Shown: piece after piece, positions 24,921 to 32,855 of the stretch
Layout of the letters: every line of letters begins with the position of its first letter
Position numbering within the stretch: the first letter of the stretch is position 1
Source: Roseomonas sp. 18066
Lineage (GTDB): Bacteria > Pseudomonadota > Alphaproteobacteria > Acetobacterales > Acetobacteraceae
Assembly: GCF_902706185.1 (NCBI RefSeq)
Contig: NZ_CACSJM010000036.1
Span: forward strand, 1 to 42,883
DNA: 42,883 bases
Reading direction: 5' to 3'
The notes under the pieces: generated by a model
Databases searched by the model: none
Seen by the model: the letters and a program-made list of their open reading frames with translations, nothing else
Told to the model about the DNA's origin: nothing
Program-made: the position numbers and the translations under genes

Positions 24921-25718
24921 TCAGGCCAGCATTTCGGCGGGCAGGCCGACGCCGTGGAACTTCTTGTAGATCTCGTTCAGCTTGCCGTTCTTCAGATTGG
25001 CGCTGATCCAGGTGTTCAGCTCGGCCTGGAGGGCGCTCTCGCCCTTGCGGATGCCGATGGCGTAGTTGTTGGTCTTCAGCGTGATCTTCACCTCGAAGGG
25101 CGACTGCGGATGGCGCTGGTTGGCCGCCTGCATCACCTGCGGCGAGGTCGCGGTGATATCCACCTGGCCGGAGACCAGCGCGGTGATCAGCGTCGCGTCA
25201 TCGTCGAAGCGGACGATCTGCGCGCCGGTGTTGCGGTCGGTGAACTCCTTGTCGTTGGAGCTGCCGCGGGTGGTGCCGACGCGCTTGCCGGCCAAGCTCG
25301 CGAGATCCTTGATCTCCACGCCCTTCTTGCCGGCGACGACGATCTGGATGACGCCGTAGGGGGCGGAGAAGTCGATGACGCGCTCGCGCTCCGGCGTCAC
25401 GCTGAAGGAGGCGATGACCATGTCGGCCTTGCCGGTCAGCAGGAAAGGCACCCGGTTCGGGCCGGTCACCTGGACCAGCTCCATCGGCATGCCCCAATCG
25501 GCGGCGAGCAGCCGGCCGGTGTCGACATCCGAGCCGCTGGGCTGCATCTGCGCATCGGACTGGCCGAAGGGCGGGTTGCCGAGATCGATGGCCACCAGCA
25601 GCTTCTTGCGGGCGCGGATATTGTCCAGCGCGTCGGCGAGAGCCGGGCGGGCCAGCGGGGCGAGGGCCAGGCCAGCGCCGGCGCCGGCGCCGGCGGCGAG
25701 CAGGGTACGACGGTTCAT
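24921..25718 (-). CDS. ABC transporter substrate-binding protein, family 3 (polar amino acid type)
   Basis: Periplasmic receptor, 265 residues. The start at 25718 has GAGGA 7 bases upstream, and the leader MNRRTLLAAGAGAGAGLALA carries a twin arginine (Tat-like). The mature region is SBP_bac_3: KKLLVAIDLGNPPFGQ, FLLTGKADMVIASFSVTPERERVIDFSAPYGV, GKRVGTTRGSSNDKEF, ALVSGQVDITATSPQVM and a C-terminal YKKFHGVGLP. The family usually binds amino acids. The ligand-pocket Arg of amino-acid receptors (in the SVTPER motif) is present. Yet every enzyme in the operon handles sugar acids, so the ligand is probably a hexonate or an amino-acid-like sugar acid. This is a mismatch worth testing. Confidence 0.9.
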   Translation of the reverse strand: MNRRTLLAAGAGAGAGLALAPLARPALADALDNIRARKKLLVAIDLGNPPFGQSDAQMQPSGSDVDTGRLLAADWGMPMELVQVTGPNRVPFLLTGKADMVIASFSVTPERERVIDFSAPYGVIQIVVAGKKGVEIKDLASLAGKRVGTTRGSSNDKEFTDRNTGAQIVRFDDDATLITALVSGQVDITATSPQVMQAANQRHPQSPFEVKITLKTNNYAIGIRKGESALQAELNTWISANLKNGKLNEIYKKFHGVGLPAEMLA

Positions 25719-25749
25719 TCTTGGTTCCTCCAGCAAAGATAAGGCGCGG

Positions 25750-26478
25750 TCAGAGACCGCTGCCGACGAAATCGCGCAGCTCCGGCGTGGTCGGCGCGTC
25801 GAGCATGCTGCCGGGCCCGGCTTCCCAGACGCGGCCCTTGTTCATGTAGACGACCTGGCTCGCCACCTTGCGGGCGAAGGCCATCTCATGCGTGACCAGG
25901 ATCATGGTCATGCCGCCGCGCGCGAGATCCTCCATGACCTTCAGCACCTCGCCCGTCAGCTGCGGATCGAGCGCCGAGGTCACCTCGTCGAACAGCATGA
26001 CCTTGGGCTGCATGGCGAGCGAGCGGGCGATGGCGACGCGCTGCTGCTGGCCGCCGGAAAGCTGCTCCGGATAGTGATCCGCCTTCTCCGACAGGCCGAC
26101 GCGCGCCAGGCAGTCGCGGGCGATCTCGCGCGCCGCCTTCTTGCCCAGCGACTTCACGCAGGTCGGCGCCAGCATGATGTTCTGCTCGGCCGTCAGATGC
26201 GGGAAGAGGTTGTAGCTCTGGAAGACGATGCCGACATCGAGGCGCAGCGCGCGCTTGTCGAGCTTCTCGTCATGCACGGCATGACCGCAGACCTCGATGC
26301 TGCCCTGCTGGATGGTCTCCAGCGCGTTGATGCAGCGCAGCGCGGTCGACTTGCCGGAACCGGACTGGCCGATCACCGCGACGACCTCGCCGCGCGCCAC
26401 CTCGAAGGAGACGCCATCCAGGACCTTCAGCGGACCGAAGCTCTTATGGACGTTGGAGAGCTTAACGACGACCGACAT
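25750..26478 (-). CDS. ABC transporter ATPase, polar amino acid type (GlnQ/HisP)
   Basis: ATPase subunit, 242 residues, the usual length. Walker A is GQSGSGKST, Q-loop VFQSYNLFPHLTAEQN, signature LSGGQQQRVAIARSL, Walker B VMLFDEVTSALDPQL and switch VTHEMAFARKVASQVVYMNKG. The order and sequence follow GlnQ closely. It overlaps the upstream permease gene by 17 bases and is followed after 31 bases by the binding protein. It drives import by the two adjacent permeases. Confidence 0.95.
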   Translation of the reverse strand: MSVVVKLSNVHKSFGPLKVLDGVSFEVARGEVVAVIGQSGSGKSTALRCINALETIQQGSIEVCGHAVHDEKLDKRALRLDVGIVFQSYNLFPHLTAEQNIMLAPTCVKSLGKKAAREIARDCLARVGLSEKADHYPEQLSGGQQQRVAIARSLAMQPKVMLFDEVTSALDPQLTGEVLKVMEDLARGGMTMILVTHEMAFARKVASQVVYMNKGRVWEAGPGSMLDAPTTPELRDFVGSGL

Positions 26479-27115
26479 TGAGCCTCCTTTCCAGCCCGCG
26501 GCTCCAGGCCGACAGCGGATAGCAGATGATGAAGTAGAAGCAGGCCACCGTGACGAAGACCACGAAGGGCTGGAAGATCGAGTTGTTGATCAGCTTGCCG
26601 GCCTGGGCGAGCTCGACGAAGCCAACGACCGAGGCGAGCGAGGTGTTCTTGACGATCTGCACCAGGAAGCCGACGGTGGGCGCGGTCGCGATGCGCAGCG
26701 CCTGCGGCAGGATGACGCGCGTCATCCGCTGCCAGCGCGTCATGGCGAGGCATTCCGCCGCCTCCCACTGCGTCTTCGGCACGCTCTCGATGCAGCCGCG
26801 CCAGATCTCGCCGAGGAAGCCCGAGGAATAGATGGTCAGGCCGGCGCCGGCGGCGATGACCGCGGGCAGCTGGTCGAAGCCGATGATGGCCAGGCCGAAA
26901 TAGATCAGGAACAGCAGGATCAGCAGCGGCGTGCCCTGCACCACCTGCACATAGGCCGTGGCGATGCCGCGCACCCACGGGCTGGGCGAGACGCGCATCA
27001 GCGCGATGACGAAGCCCAGCATCCCGCCGCCGATGAAGGCGATGGCCGACAGGCCAATCGTCCACAGCGCGGCGATGGCGAGGAACTCGACATGGACGAA
27101 GCCAAAGCTCGGCAT
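26462..27115 (-). CDS. ABC transporter permease, polar amino acid type (HisM/GlnP)
   Basis: Inner-membrane permease, 217 residues with about five helices. IGLSAIAFIGGGMLGFVIALMRVS is the first core helix pair, ATAYVQVVQGTPLLILLFLIYFGL carries the HAAT-family P-T-P-L-L motif, and SSGFLGEIWRGCIESVPKTQWEAAECLAMTRWQRMTRVILPQALR is the ATPase-docking EAA loop. It is 15 bases downstream of the sister permease, with which it should form the heterodimeric channel. Confidence 0.94.
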   Translation of the reverse strand: MPSFGFVHVEFLAIAALWTIGLSAIAFIGGGMLGFVIALMRVSPSPWVRGIATAYVQVVQGTPLLILLFLIYFGLAIIGFDQLPAVIAAGAGLTIYSSGFLGEIWRGCIESVPKTQWEAAECLAMTRWQRMTRVILPQALRIATAPTVGFLVQIVKNTSLASVVGFVELAQAGKLINNSIFQPFVVFVTVACFYFIICYPLSAWSRGLERRLNVGRR

Positions 27116-27130
27116 GGTGTCGTCCCTCCC

Positions 27131-27814
27131 TTACAGCGCCGTGCCGAGCTTGCGGCGGCGGGTGAAGATCAGCATGCCGAAGCCCCAGAAAGCCCAGCGC
27201 ACGACAAAGGAAAGCGCGAGATAGAGCAGGCCGACGACGATATAGGTCTCGAAGCTGCGGAAGGTGTCGGACTGGATGCGGTTGGCCACCGCCGTCAGCT
27301 CTTCCGCCGAGATCTGCGAGGTGATCGAGGAGGCCAGCATCAGCAGCACATACTGGCTGACCAGCGACGGATAGACGCGCTCGATCGCCGGCCGCAGGAT
27401 GACGTGCCAATAGGTCTGGCGGCGGTTGAGGCCGAGGCATTCGGCGGCCTCGACCTGCGCCTTGTGCACGCTCTCGATGCCGGCGCGCATGATCTCGCAG
27501 GTATAGGCGACGACGTTGATGACCAGCGCGATCACCGCCGCCAGGTTGGCGTCGACGATCAGCCCGAAGCTGGCGATGCCGAAATAGACCAGGAAGACCT
27601 GGACCAGCAGCGGCGTGTTGCGGATCACCTCGACATAGGCGCCGACGGCGCGCTGCAGCCAGGGCGGCCCATCGGCGCGGGCGATGGCGCAAAGCGCGCC
27701 GCCGACGAAGCCCAGCACGGTGGAGAGCGCGGAAAGCTGCAGCGTCAGCCACAACCCTTCGGCAAACTCCCGCCAATAGGGCAGCAACGAGGAGAAATCG
27801 AACTGATAGGTCAT
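27131..27814 (-). CDS. ABC transporter permease, polar amino acid type (HisQ/GlnP)
   Basis: Inner-membrane permease, 227 residues. GLWLTLQLSALSTVLGFVGGALCAIARADGP, AYVEVIRNTPLLVQVFLVYFGIASFG and the EAA loop CEIMRAGIESVHKAQVEAAECLGLNRRQTYWHVILRPAIERVYPSLVSQYVLLML are classic HAAT permease features. It overlaps the stop of the upstream reductase gene by 4 bases (ATGA), placing transporter and enzymes in one transcript. Confidence 0.94.
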   Translation of the reverse strand: MTYQFDFSSLLPYWREFAEGLWLTLQLSALSTVLGFVGGALCAIARADGPPWLQRAVGAYVEVIRNTPLLVQVFLVYFGIASFGLIVDANLAAVIALVINVVAYTCEIMRAGIESVHKAQVEAAECLGLNRRQTYWHVILRPAIERVYPSLVSQYVLLMLASSITSQISAEELTAVANRIQSDTFRSFETYIVVGLLYLALSFVVRWAFWGFGMLIFTRRRKLGTAL

Positions 27815-28950
27815 GCCTGCTCCCGCACGGCGTGACGCGCGACCAGGTCGCGCAGCACGGGCATCGGCAGCGCCGCATCGCGTTCGGCCACCCAGTCGAT
27901 GAAGGCGGCGATGCGCCGCTCCACCTTCAGCGCGTGGTTCTGCGCGATATCGGCGACGCGATGCTCGAGGAAGGGATTCCTGAAGCGGTCCAGCGTGGTG
28001 GCGACATAGGCGCGGGCCTCGTCGCCCATGCCATGCGCCGCGAAGCCGGGCAGCACTTCTTCCGCATAGAGCGCGTCGAGCCGCGCCGCGATTGCGGCAT
28101 CCGCCAGCATGTCCTTGACGGTAGTGTTGGCCGCGAGGCCTTCGCGCTGGAAGATTTCCGCCAGGAAGGTGTGCCCCAGGTTCAGGATATGCAGCTTCAG
28201 CCGCTCGAAGGGCTCAAGCGAATCGGCCAGCTGCAGGCTGGGATGTTCGAAAGGCAGCACCAGGCCGGGGCGGCGCTCGACGGCCCAGAGCGCATAGGGC
28301 TCAGCCACGGCGCCGATCGGCTCCAGCGGGGCGGAGACGATACGGTCGACCAGCGTGTCGGCCCAGATCACCGTCGCCTGCAGCCACGCTACGAAACCGG
28401 TCTCGGCGCCGGCCTGCTGCGCCAGTTCGATGACCAGCCCCTGCAGCACGGCACCGTTGCGGTTCAGCAGCTCGCAAGGCAGCACGGTGATCGGCGTGGC
28501 GCCCTGCAGCCAGCGATGATGCAGCAGCGCGGTCATCTTGCCGGGAAAGCTGGCGGGCACATCGCCCTGCAGCAGCGACGAGCTACGGTCCGATTCGGCG
28601 ACCGCATAGCCGGCATCGCCTGTGTTGGAAATCACGTAGGCTGCATCAGCAACGAAAAGGCCGCGCAATTCTTCCCAGTCGGCCGCAGCGGAAAGGCCGC
28701 GGGCAACGCTGGTCACCTGGATCTGGCGATCGATCGCCACCCCATCCTGCATGCCGCGGATGATGACCGGATAGCCCTCGGGCCGGCCGAAGGCGGCGAC
28801 GCGCCCGGCGCGGTCGGCGGCGCCGGAGGTCTGCACCACGACGATCGGGCCGGCCACCTGCCCCTGCTCCCGCGCCTCGTGCAGGAACAGCGCCGCATGG
28901 GCCTGCAGGAAACGGCTGGTGCCGAACTGGATGATGAGGCGCGCGCTCAT
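27811..28950 (-). CDS. Mannitol dehydrogenase-family reductase (tagaturonate/fructuronate reductase-like)
   Basis: A 379-residue long-chain polyol/hexonate dehydrogenase. The start at 28950 gives the family opening SARLIIQFGTSRFLQAHAALFLHEA; an in-frame ATG at 28989 would add 13 non-conserved residues. The NAD(P) loop is the IIQFGTSRFLQ region. The catalytic Lys lies in FERLKLHILNLGHTFLAE, typical of UxaB/UxuB/MtlD relatives. It is shorter than UxaB (about 480). Such enzymes reduce D-tagaturonate to D-altronate or D-fructuronate to D-mannonate. First gene of the operon, divergent from the GntR regulator; the product would be the substrate of the UxaA-type dehydratase. Confidence 0.85.
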   Translation of the reverse strand: MSARLIIQFGTSRFLQAHAALFLHEAREQGQVAGPIVVVQTSGAADRAGRVAAFGRPEGYPVIIRGMQDGVAIDRQIQVTSVARGLSAAADWEELRGLFVADAAYVISNTGDAGYAVAESDRSSSLLQGDVPASFPGKMTALLHHRWLQGATPITVLPCELLNRNGAVLQGLVIELAQQAGAETGFVAWLQATVIWADTLVDRIVSAPLEPIGAVAEPYALWAVERRPGLVLPFEHPSLQLADSLEPFERLKLHILNLGHTFLAEIFQREGLAANTTVKDMLADAAIAARLDALYAEEVLPGFAAHGMGDEARAYVATTLDRFRNPFLEHRVADIAQNHALKVERRIAAFIDWVAERDAALPMPVLRDLVARHAVREQA

Positions 28951-29153
28951 GCTGCACCGCACAACGAAGGCGGGATGGCGCGCAGGCACGAGCCGGTCAC
29001 CCGGCGACGGGGGAAATTGGGGGACACATCCTCTCCAGGCTTATTGGTTCCTGTTGATTGAGCTTAAAAAACCGATCGCCGGGACAGTGTCAACCCGTAT
29101 TTAATGTGCAAAAAACCACCATACCAGTCGGCCAGTCGGGGCGGGTGGACGGC
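28951..29153. promoter_or_regulatory. Divergent promoter region of the hexonate operon and gntR
   Basis: About 200 bases, noticeably more AT-rich than the surroundings between 29040 and 29125. It contains AAAAAACC twice in the same orientation (29066-29073 and 29110-29117, 44 bases or about four helical turns apart) and a perfect tandem of CCAGTCGG (29124-29131 and 29132-29139). These are candidate sites for the GntR protein, whose two DNA-binding domains could suit repeated half-sites. No -10/-35 pair is assigned. Confidence 0.5.
29124..29139. repeat. Tandem direct repeat CCAGTCGG x2
   Basis: Two perfect head-to-tail copies of an 8-base unit, 14 bases before the chosen gntR start codon. It could be a regulator site or a replication-slippage product. 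Confidence 0.6.
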
Positions 29154-30098
29154 ATGGCCGCGGCCATGTTTCATGCGCAGGCCAAGAACGAGCGACGAAT
29201 GAAGGCCAACACCGTCTACAAGCGGGCGCATAACCGCTGCCTGGTGCTGCTGCGGCAGCGCGAATTGGGGAAATGTCTCGGATCGGAAGCGGAGCTGGCG
29301 CAGACGCTGGCGGTCAGCCGCACCACCGTGCGCGCCGTGCTGGTCGCGCTGCAGTCATCCGGCATCCTGGCGCAGGAAGGTGCTAAGCGCTGCCTGCTGC
29401 GCCATCCGACCGCCGACGAATTCTTCCCCGAGCCGCAGACGGAAGCCGTCGCCGATGCCGTGGAAAGAAAGTTCCTGAACTGGGTGCTGGTGGGGGATTG
29501 CCGGCCGGGGCAGTCGATCAACGCCTCGGAGCTGGCGCGGCAATTCGGCACCTCGACCACGGCGATCCGTGAGTATCTCACGCATTTCCGCCATTACGGG
29601 CTGCTGGAGCGCCGGCCGAACAGCCGCTGGATCTTCAAGGGCATCACCCGCGACTTCGCCGCCGAGATCTACGAGATCAGAGAAATCTTCGAGCTGCGCT
29701 CGGCCCGACGCTTCGCCGAGCTGCCGCCGGAAGCGCTGCCCTGGTCGGAGCTCGCCGAGATCGAGCAGCAGCACCACGCGCTGCTTGGCGAGATCGATGG
29801 CCGCTTCAGCGATTTTTCTCAATTGGATGAATGGCTGCACCGGCTGATCCATGGCGCGTCCTGCAACCGCTTCATCCAGGATTTCTACCAGCTCATCGCC
29901 ATGATCTTCCACTACCACTACCAGTGGAACAAGGCGGATGAGAAGGAACGCAACATCGTCGCCATCCACGAGCATCTCGCCTATATCGCCGCGCTGCGCT
30001 CGCGCGACTGGCGGGCGATCGACAGCACCTGCCGCACGCATCTGCGCACAGCGCGCGCGACGCTGCTGCGCTCGATCGAGGTCGGGCCGCTCGGCTGA
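29154..30098 (+). CDS. GntR-family regulator with two winged-helix domains and an FCD domain
   Basis: A 314-residue regulator if started at 29154; 29058 or 29199 are alternatives and the true start is uncertain. The first winged helix (YKRAHNRCLVLLRQRELG, SEAELAQTLAVSRTTVRAVLVALQSSGILAQEG) is canonical GntR. It is followed by a second one (FLNWVLVGDCRPGQSINASELARQFGTSTTAIREYLTHFRHYGLLERRP). GntR proteins normally have one. The C-terminal FCD domain (about 150-305) keeps the metal-site pattern: Asp and His in LDEWLHRLIHG, His in AIHEHLAYIAAL and His in CRTHLRTARATL. FCD regulators sense organic and sugar acids, consistent with control of the divergent hexonate operon. The stop abuts the convergent lrp stop. 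Confidence 0.88.
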   Translation: MAAAMFHAQAKNERRMKANTVYKRAHNRCLVLLRQRELGKCLGSEAELAQTLAVSRTTVRAVLVALQSSGILAQEGAKRCLLRHPTADEFFPEPQTEAVADAVERKFLNWVLVGDCRPGQSINASELARQFGTSTTAIREYLTHFRHYGLLERRPNSRWIFKGITRDFAAEIYEIREIFELRSARRFAELPPEALPWSELAEIEQQHHALLGEIDGRFSDFSQLDEWLHRLIHGASCNRFIQDFYQLIAMIFHYHYQWNKADEKERNIVAIHEHLAYIAALRSRDWRAIDSTCRTHLRTARATLLRSIEVGPLG

Positions 30099-30101
30099 TC
30101 A
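30096..30101. other. Abutting palindromic stops TGATCA of two convergent genes
   Basis: The TGA stop of gntR (30096-30098) is followed immediately by the TGA stop of the minus-strand lrp-type gene (30101-30099), forming the palindrome TGATCA. There is no intergenic base between them. Confidence 0.95.
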
Positions 30102-30575
30102 GCGGCGATGCGCGGGGCCGACCACCTCGCGCATCGCGACGATAGTGCGGAAGCCGCGCACATTGGGGTCGTCCATGAAGACCTCGCGGGTGAAGGCCTC
30201 ATAGGCCTCCATGCTGGCCAGGTTCAGCAGCAGCACGAAGTCCGCCTCACCGGTGACATACCAGGCGTGGCGCACCTCCTCCCGCCCGCGCAGCTTGCGG
30301 GTGAAGGCGTCGAGCAGGGCCGAGCCCTCGCGCTCCAGCGAGACCAGCACATGCAGGGTCAGCGGCCGGCCCAGCACCGCCGGATGCACCACCGCGACAT
30401 CGGCCTGAATCACCCCCGCCCGGCGCAGCCGCCGCAGCCGGCGCAGCACGGCGCTTTCCGACAGGCCGACGCGTTCGGCCAGGATTCGCGCCGGCGTCTG
30501 GTTGTCGCGCTGCACCTCGGCCAGCAAAGCGCGGTCGAAGTCATCCAGGTCGATGCCGGTTTTCATCGTCGTCAC
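30099..30575 (-). CDS. Lrp/AsnC-family transcriptional regulator
   Basis: A 158-residue regulator. The N-terminal helix-turn-helix (about 8-55: DLDDFDRALLAEVQRDNQTPARILAERVGLSESAVLRRLRRL) and the C-terminal RAM domain (about 70-150: LTLHVLVSLEREGSALLDAFTRKLRGREEVRHAWYVTGEADFVLLL) are standard. Lrp-type proteins form octamers and bind amino acids through the RAM domain. It is divergent from the ammonia-lyase gene across 79 bases, the classic arrangement for a local Lrp regulator of an amino-acid catabolic operon. The start is 30575, or 30566 at the third codon after. Confidence 0.94.
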   Translation of the reverse strand: MTTMKTGIDLDDFDRALLAEVQRDNQTPARILAERVGLSESAVLRRLRRLRRAGVIQADVAVVHPAVLGRPLTLHVLVSLEREGSALLDAFTRKLRGREEVRHAWYVTGEADFVLLLNLASMEAYEAFTREVFMDDPNVRGFRTIVAMREVVGPAHRR

Positions 30576-30580
30576 CCCGC

Positions 30581-30608
30581 GCCACGCCGGATTCAGGCGT
30601 AGCGTGGC
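30581..30608. promoter_or_regulatory. Inverted repeat GCCACGC-N14-GCGTGGC in the lrp/ammonia-lyase gap
   Basis: Perfect 7-base arms at 30581-30587 and 30602-30608, between divergent genes. The spacing gives a 28-base element of the size expected for a dimeric regulator. It is a candidate Lrp operator controlling both genes; this is inferred from position only. Confidence 0.5.
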
Positions 30609-30654
30609 CGGAAAACGGCGGCAACAGGCAGGTGGGCTGAACTAGTCTGCTAGC

Positions 30655-31692
30655 ATGGCACAGCACGACACCCTCCCCTCCCCCCGCGACATCTCGGCCC
30701 TGCTCGGCCGGCTCGACCCGGCCTATGCGCCGACGCCGTTGCGCAGCCTGCCGGAATTGGCAAAAAAGCTTGGCATCGCGGCGCTCTGGGTGAAGGACGA
30801 GGGCGCCCGCAGCCTGGGCAGCTTCAAGTCGCTGGGCGGCACCTATGCCGGGCTGCGCGCCCTCGCCCGCCATGTCGGGGTGGCGCCGGAAGTGCTGCTG
30901 GACGCGGCGACGCGGCCGCAGGAGCTGCCCGCGCTGCTTTGCGCCAGCGACGGCAATCATGGCCTGGCGGTGGCTGCGGCGGCGCGGGCGGCGGGCGCGC
31001 CCTGCACGGTCTATCTGCATTCCAGCGTGCCGCAGGCCCGCGCCGCACGCATCACCGCGATGGGTGCGGCGATCCTCTGGGTCCAGGGCACCTATGACGA
31101 CGCCGTCGATGCCGCGGTGCTGGCCGCCGAGCAGGGCGACGGGCTGCTGGTGGCGGACACTTCTCTCAATTCGAACGATCCCGTCGTGGGCGATGTCATG
31201 GCGGGCTACGGCGTCATCGCCTCGGAAATTCGCGATCAGGCGACAGCGCCGTTCCCGACGCATCTCTATGTCCAGGCCGGCGTCGGCGGGCTGGCGGCGG
31301 CGATGGTTGCGGGGCTGGATGGCTTTCTGGCGGCACCCGCGGCGATGGCGGTGGTCGAGCCTGCCGCGGCGGCGTCGGTCGGTGCCGCGCTCGCCGCGGG
31401 AAAGGTGCTGCGCCTGCCGGGCGCCTTGCATTCGGTGGCGGAAATGCTGTCCTGCGGCGAGGCCAGCGGGCCGGCGCTCGCGCTGCTGCAGCCGCGCGCG
31501 CCGCGCGCCGTCGCGGTGCCCGAGGAACGTCTGGTCGAGGCGCCGCGGCTGCTGAAGGAATTCGGCGGCCCGGCCAGCACGCCCTCCGGCGCCACGGGTT
31601 TTTCCGGGCTGCTGCAGGACATCGCCGATGGCCGCCACCCGGGCGCCGAGGCGCGCGTCGTGCTGGTGATCAGCGAAAGGGCGCTGGCGTGA
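30655..31692 (+). CDS. PLP-dependent diaminopropionate ammonia-lyase-like enzyme
   Basis: A 345-residue fold-type II PLP enzyme. The cofactor lysine is K58 in SLGSFKSLGGTYAGL, the motif of diaminopropionate ammonia-lyase. The substrate loop is CASDGNHGLAVAAAARAAG, and the phosphate-binding glycines are in VQAGVGGLAAAM. It is shorter than YgeX (about 400 residues). It should eliminate ammonia from a small amino acid such as 2,3-diaminopropionate, serine or threonine; the exact substrate is not certain. Its stop overlaps the GTG start of the M20 amidohydrolase. Together the three genes look like a salvage route: the amidohydrolases free an amino acid and the lyase deaminates it, under the divergent Lrp regulator. 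No clear ribosome site precedes the ATG. Confidence 0.86.
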   Translation: MAQHDTLPSPRDISALLGRLDPAYAPTPLRSLPELAKKLGIAALWVKDEGARSLGSFKSLGGTYAGLRALARHVGVAPEVLLDAATRPQELPALLCASDGNHGLAVAAAARAAGAPCTVYLHSSVPQARAARITAMGAAILWVQGTYDDAVDAAVLAAEQGDGLLVADTSLNSNDPVVGDVMAGYGVIASEIRDQATAPFPTHLYVQAGVGGLAAAMVAGLDGFLAAPAAMAVVEPAAAASVGAALAAGKVLRLPGALHSVAEMLSCGEASGPALALLQPRAPRAVAVPEERLVEAPRLLKEFGGPASTPSGATGFSGLLQDIADGRHPGAEARVVLVISERALA

Positions 31693-32855
31693 GCGACGCC
31701 GCTTTCTGGCAGAAGCTGGTCGAATGGCGGCGGGATTTCCACCGCCATCCTGAATTCGGCTTCGAGGAGCATCGCACCGCGCGGCTGGTCGCGGAAAGGC
31801 TGCGCGGCTTCGGGCTTGACGTCACCGAAGGCGTCGGCGGCACCGGCGTGGTCGGCACGCTGCGGCGCGGCAATGGCGCGCGCAGCCTCGCGCTGCGCGC
31901 CGACATGGATGCGCTGCGCATCACCGAGCAGGGGACGCCGGAATGGCGCTCCACCGCGCCCGGGATGATGCATGGCTGCGGCCATGACGGGCATGTCACC
32001 ATGCTGCTCGGCGCCGCCGAACGGCTGGCCACGGAGGGCGGCTTCAGCGGCACCCTCCACTTCCTGTTCCAGCCCGCCGAGGAATGGGGCCGCGGCGCGC
32101 AAGCCATGCTCGATGCCGGGCTGCTCGACCGCTTTCCCTTCGACGAGATCTACGGGCTGCACAACGCCCCCGGTCTGGCCGTGGGAAAATTCGGCACCCG
32201 CGCCGGCCCGATCATGGCGGCGGAGGACATCTTCGACATCCGCCTGACCGGCAAAGGCGGCCATGCCTCGCAGCCGCAGGCAGGGCGCGAGGTGATGCTG
32301 GCGGCCTGCGCGCTGGTGGTGGAGCTGCAGGCCATTGTCAGCCGGCGCCTGCCGCCCTCGGCCGCGGCGGTGGTCTCGGTGACCGAGCTGACCACCGATG
32401 GCGCGCGCAACGTGCTGCCCGGCCAGGCCCGCCTCCAAGGCGACGCGCGCAGCTTTCTGCCCATCATCAGCGCGACGATTGAAAAAGAGATGCGGCGGAT
32501 CGCGGAGGGTGTCGCCATCGCGCATGGCTGCACCGCCGAGCTCGATTACACGCGCGAATTCATCCCGACGTTGAACCACCCCGGCGCGACCGCCGCCGCC
32601 CTGGCCGCCGCCCGCGCCACGCTGGGCGCCACCAATGCCGAGGAAATGGCCGAGCCGATCACCGCCTCCGAAGATTTCGCGCGCTTCCTGGCGCTGCGGC
32701 CGGGCTGCTTCGCCTTCCTCGGCAATGGCGTTGAGTCCGCGCCGCTGCACAACCCTCGCTATGATTTCGCCGACGATGCCATCCCGCATGGCGTCGGCTT
32801 CTTCACCGCCATCGCGCGCCAGCGCCTGGCGCCGGATGCGGAGCCGTTGGCATGA
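31689..32855 (+). CDS. M20-family amidohydrolase (hippurate hydrolase-like)
   Basis: A 388-residue di-zinc amidohydrolase starting at a GTG that overlaps the preceding stop. Motifs: WRRDFHRHPEFGFEEHRTARLV at the N-terminus, LALRADMDALRI, the metal Cys/His set in MMHGCGHDGHVTMLLGAA, the catalytic Glu pair in FLFQPAEEWGRGA, and LHNAPGLAVGKF. A dimerisation lid occupies about 180-295 (GKGGHASQPQAGREVMLAAC). The family cleaves N-acyl amino acids, releasing the free amino acid. No signal peptide, so cytoplasmic. It overlaps the next hydrolase gene by 4 bases (ATGA). Confidence 0.92.
   Translation: MSDAAFWQKLVEWRRDFHRHPEFGFEEHRTARLVAERLRGFGLDVTEGVGGTGVVGTLRRGNGARSLALRADMDALRITEQGTPEWRSTAPGMMHGCGHDGHVTMLLGAAERLATEGGFSGTLHFLFQPAEEWGRGAQAMLDAGLLDRFPFDEIYGLHNAPGLAVGKFGTRAGPIMAAEDIFDIRLTGKGGHASQPQAGREVMLAACALVVELQAIVSRRLPPSAAAVVSVTELTTDGARNVLPGQARLQGDARSFLPIISATIEKEMRRIAEGVAIAHGCTAELDYTREFIPTLNHPGATAAALAAARATLGATNAEEMAEPITASEDFARFLALRPGCFAFLGNGVESAPLHNPRYDFADDAIPHGVGFFTAIARQRLAPDAEPLA

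Noticed and set aside
28951..28989. N-terminal extension of the mannitol-dehydrogenase-type protein to an ATG at 28989
   Set aside because: The extra 13 residues show no family similarity, while the ATG at 28950 places the conserved IIQFGTSRF motif at the normal distance.
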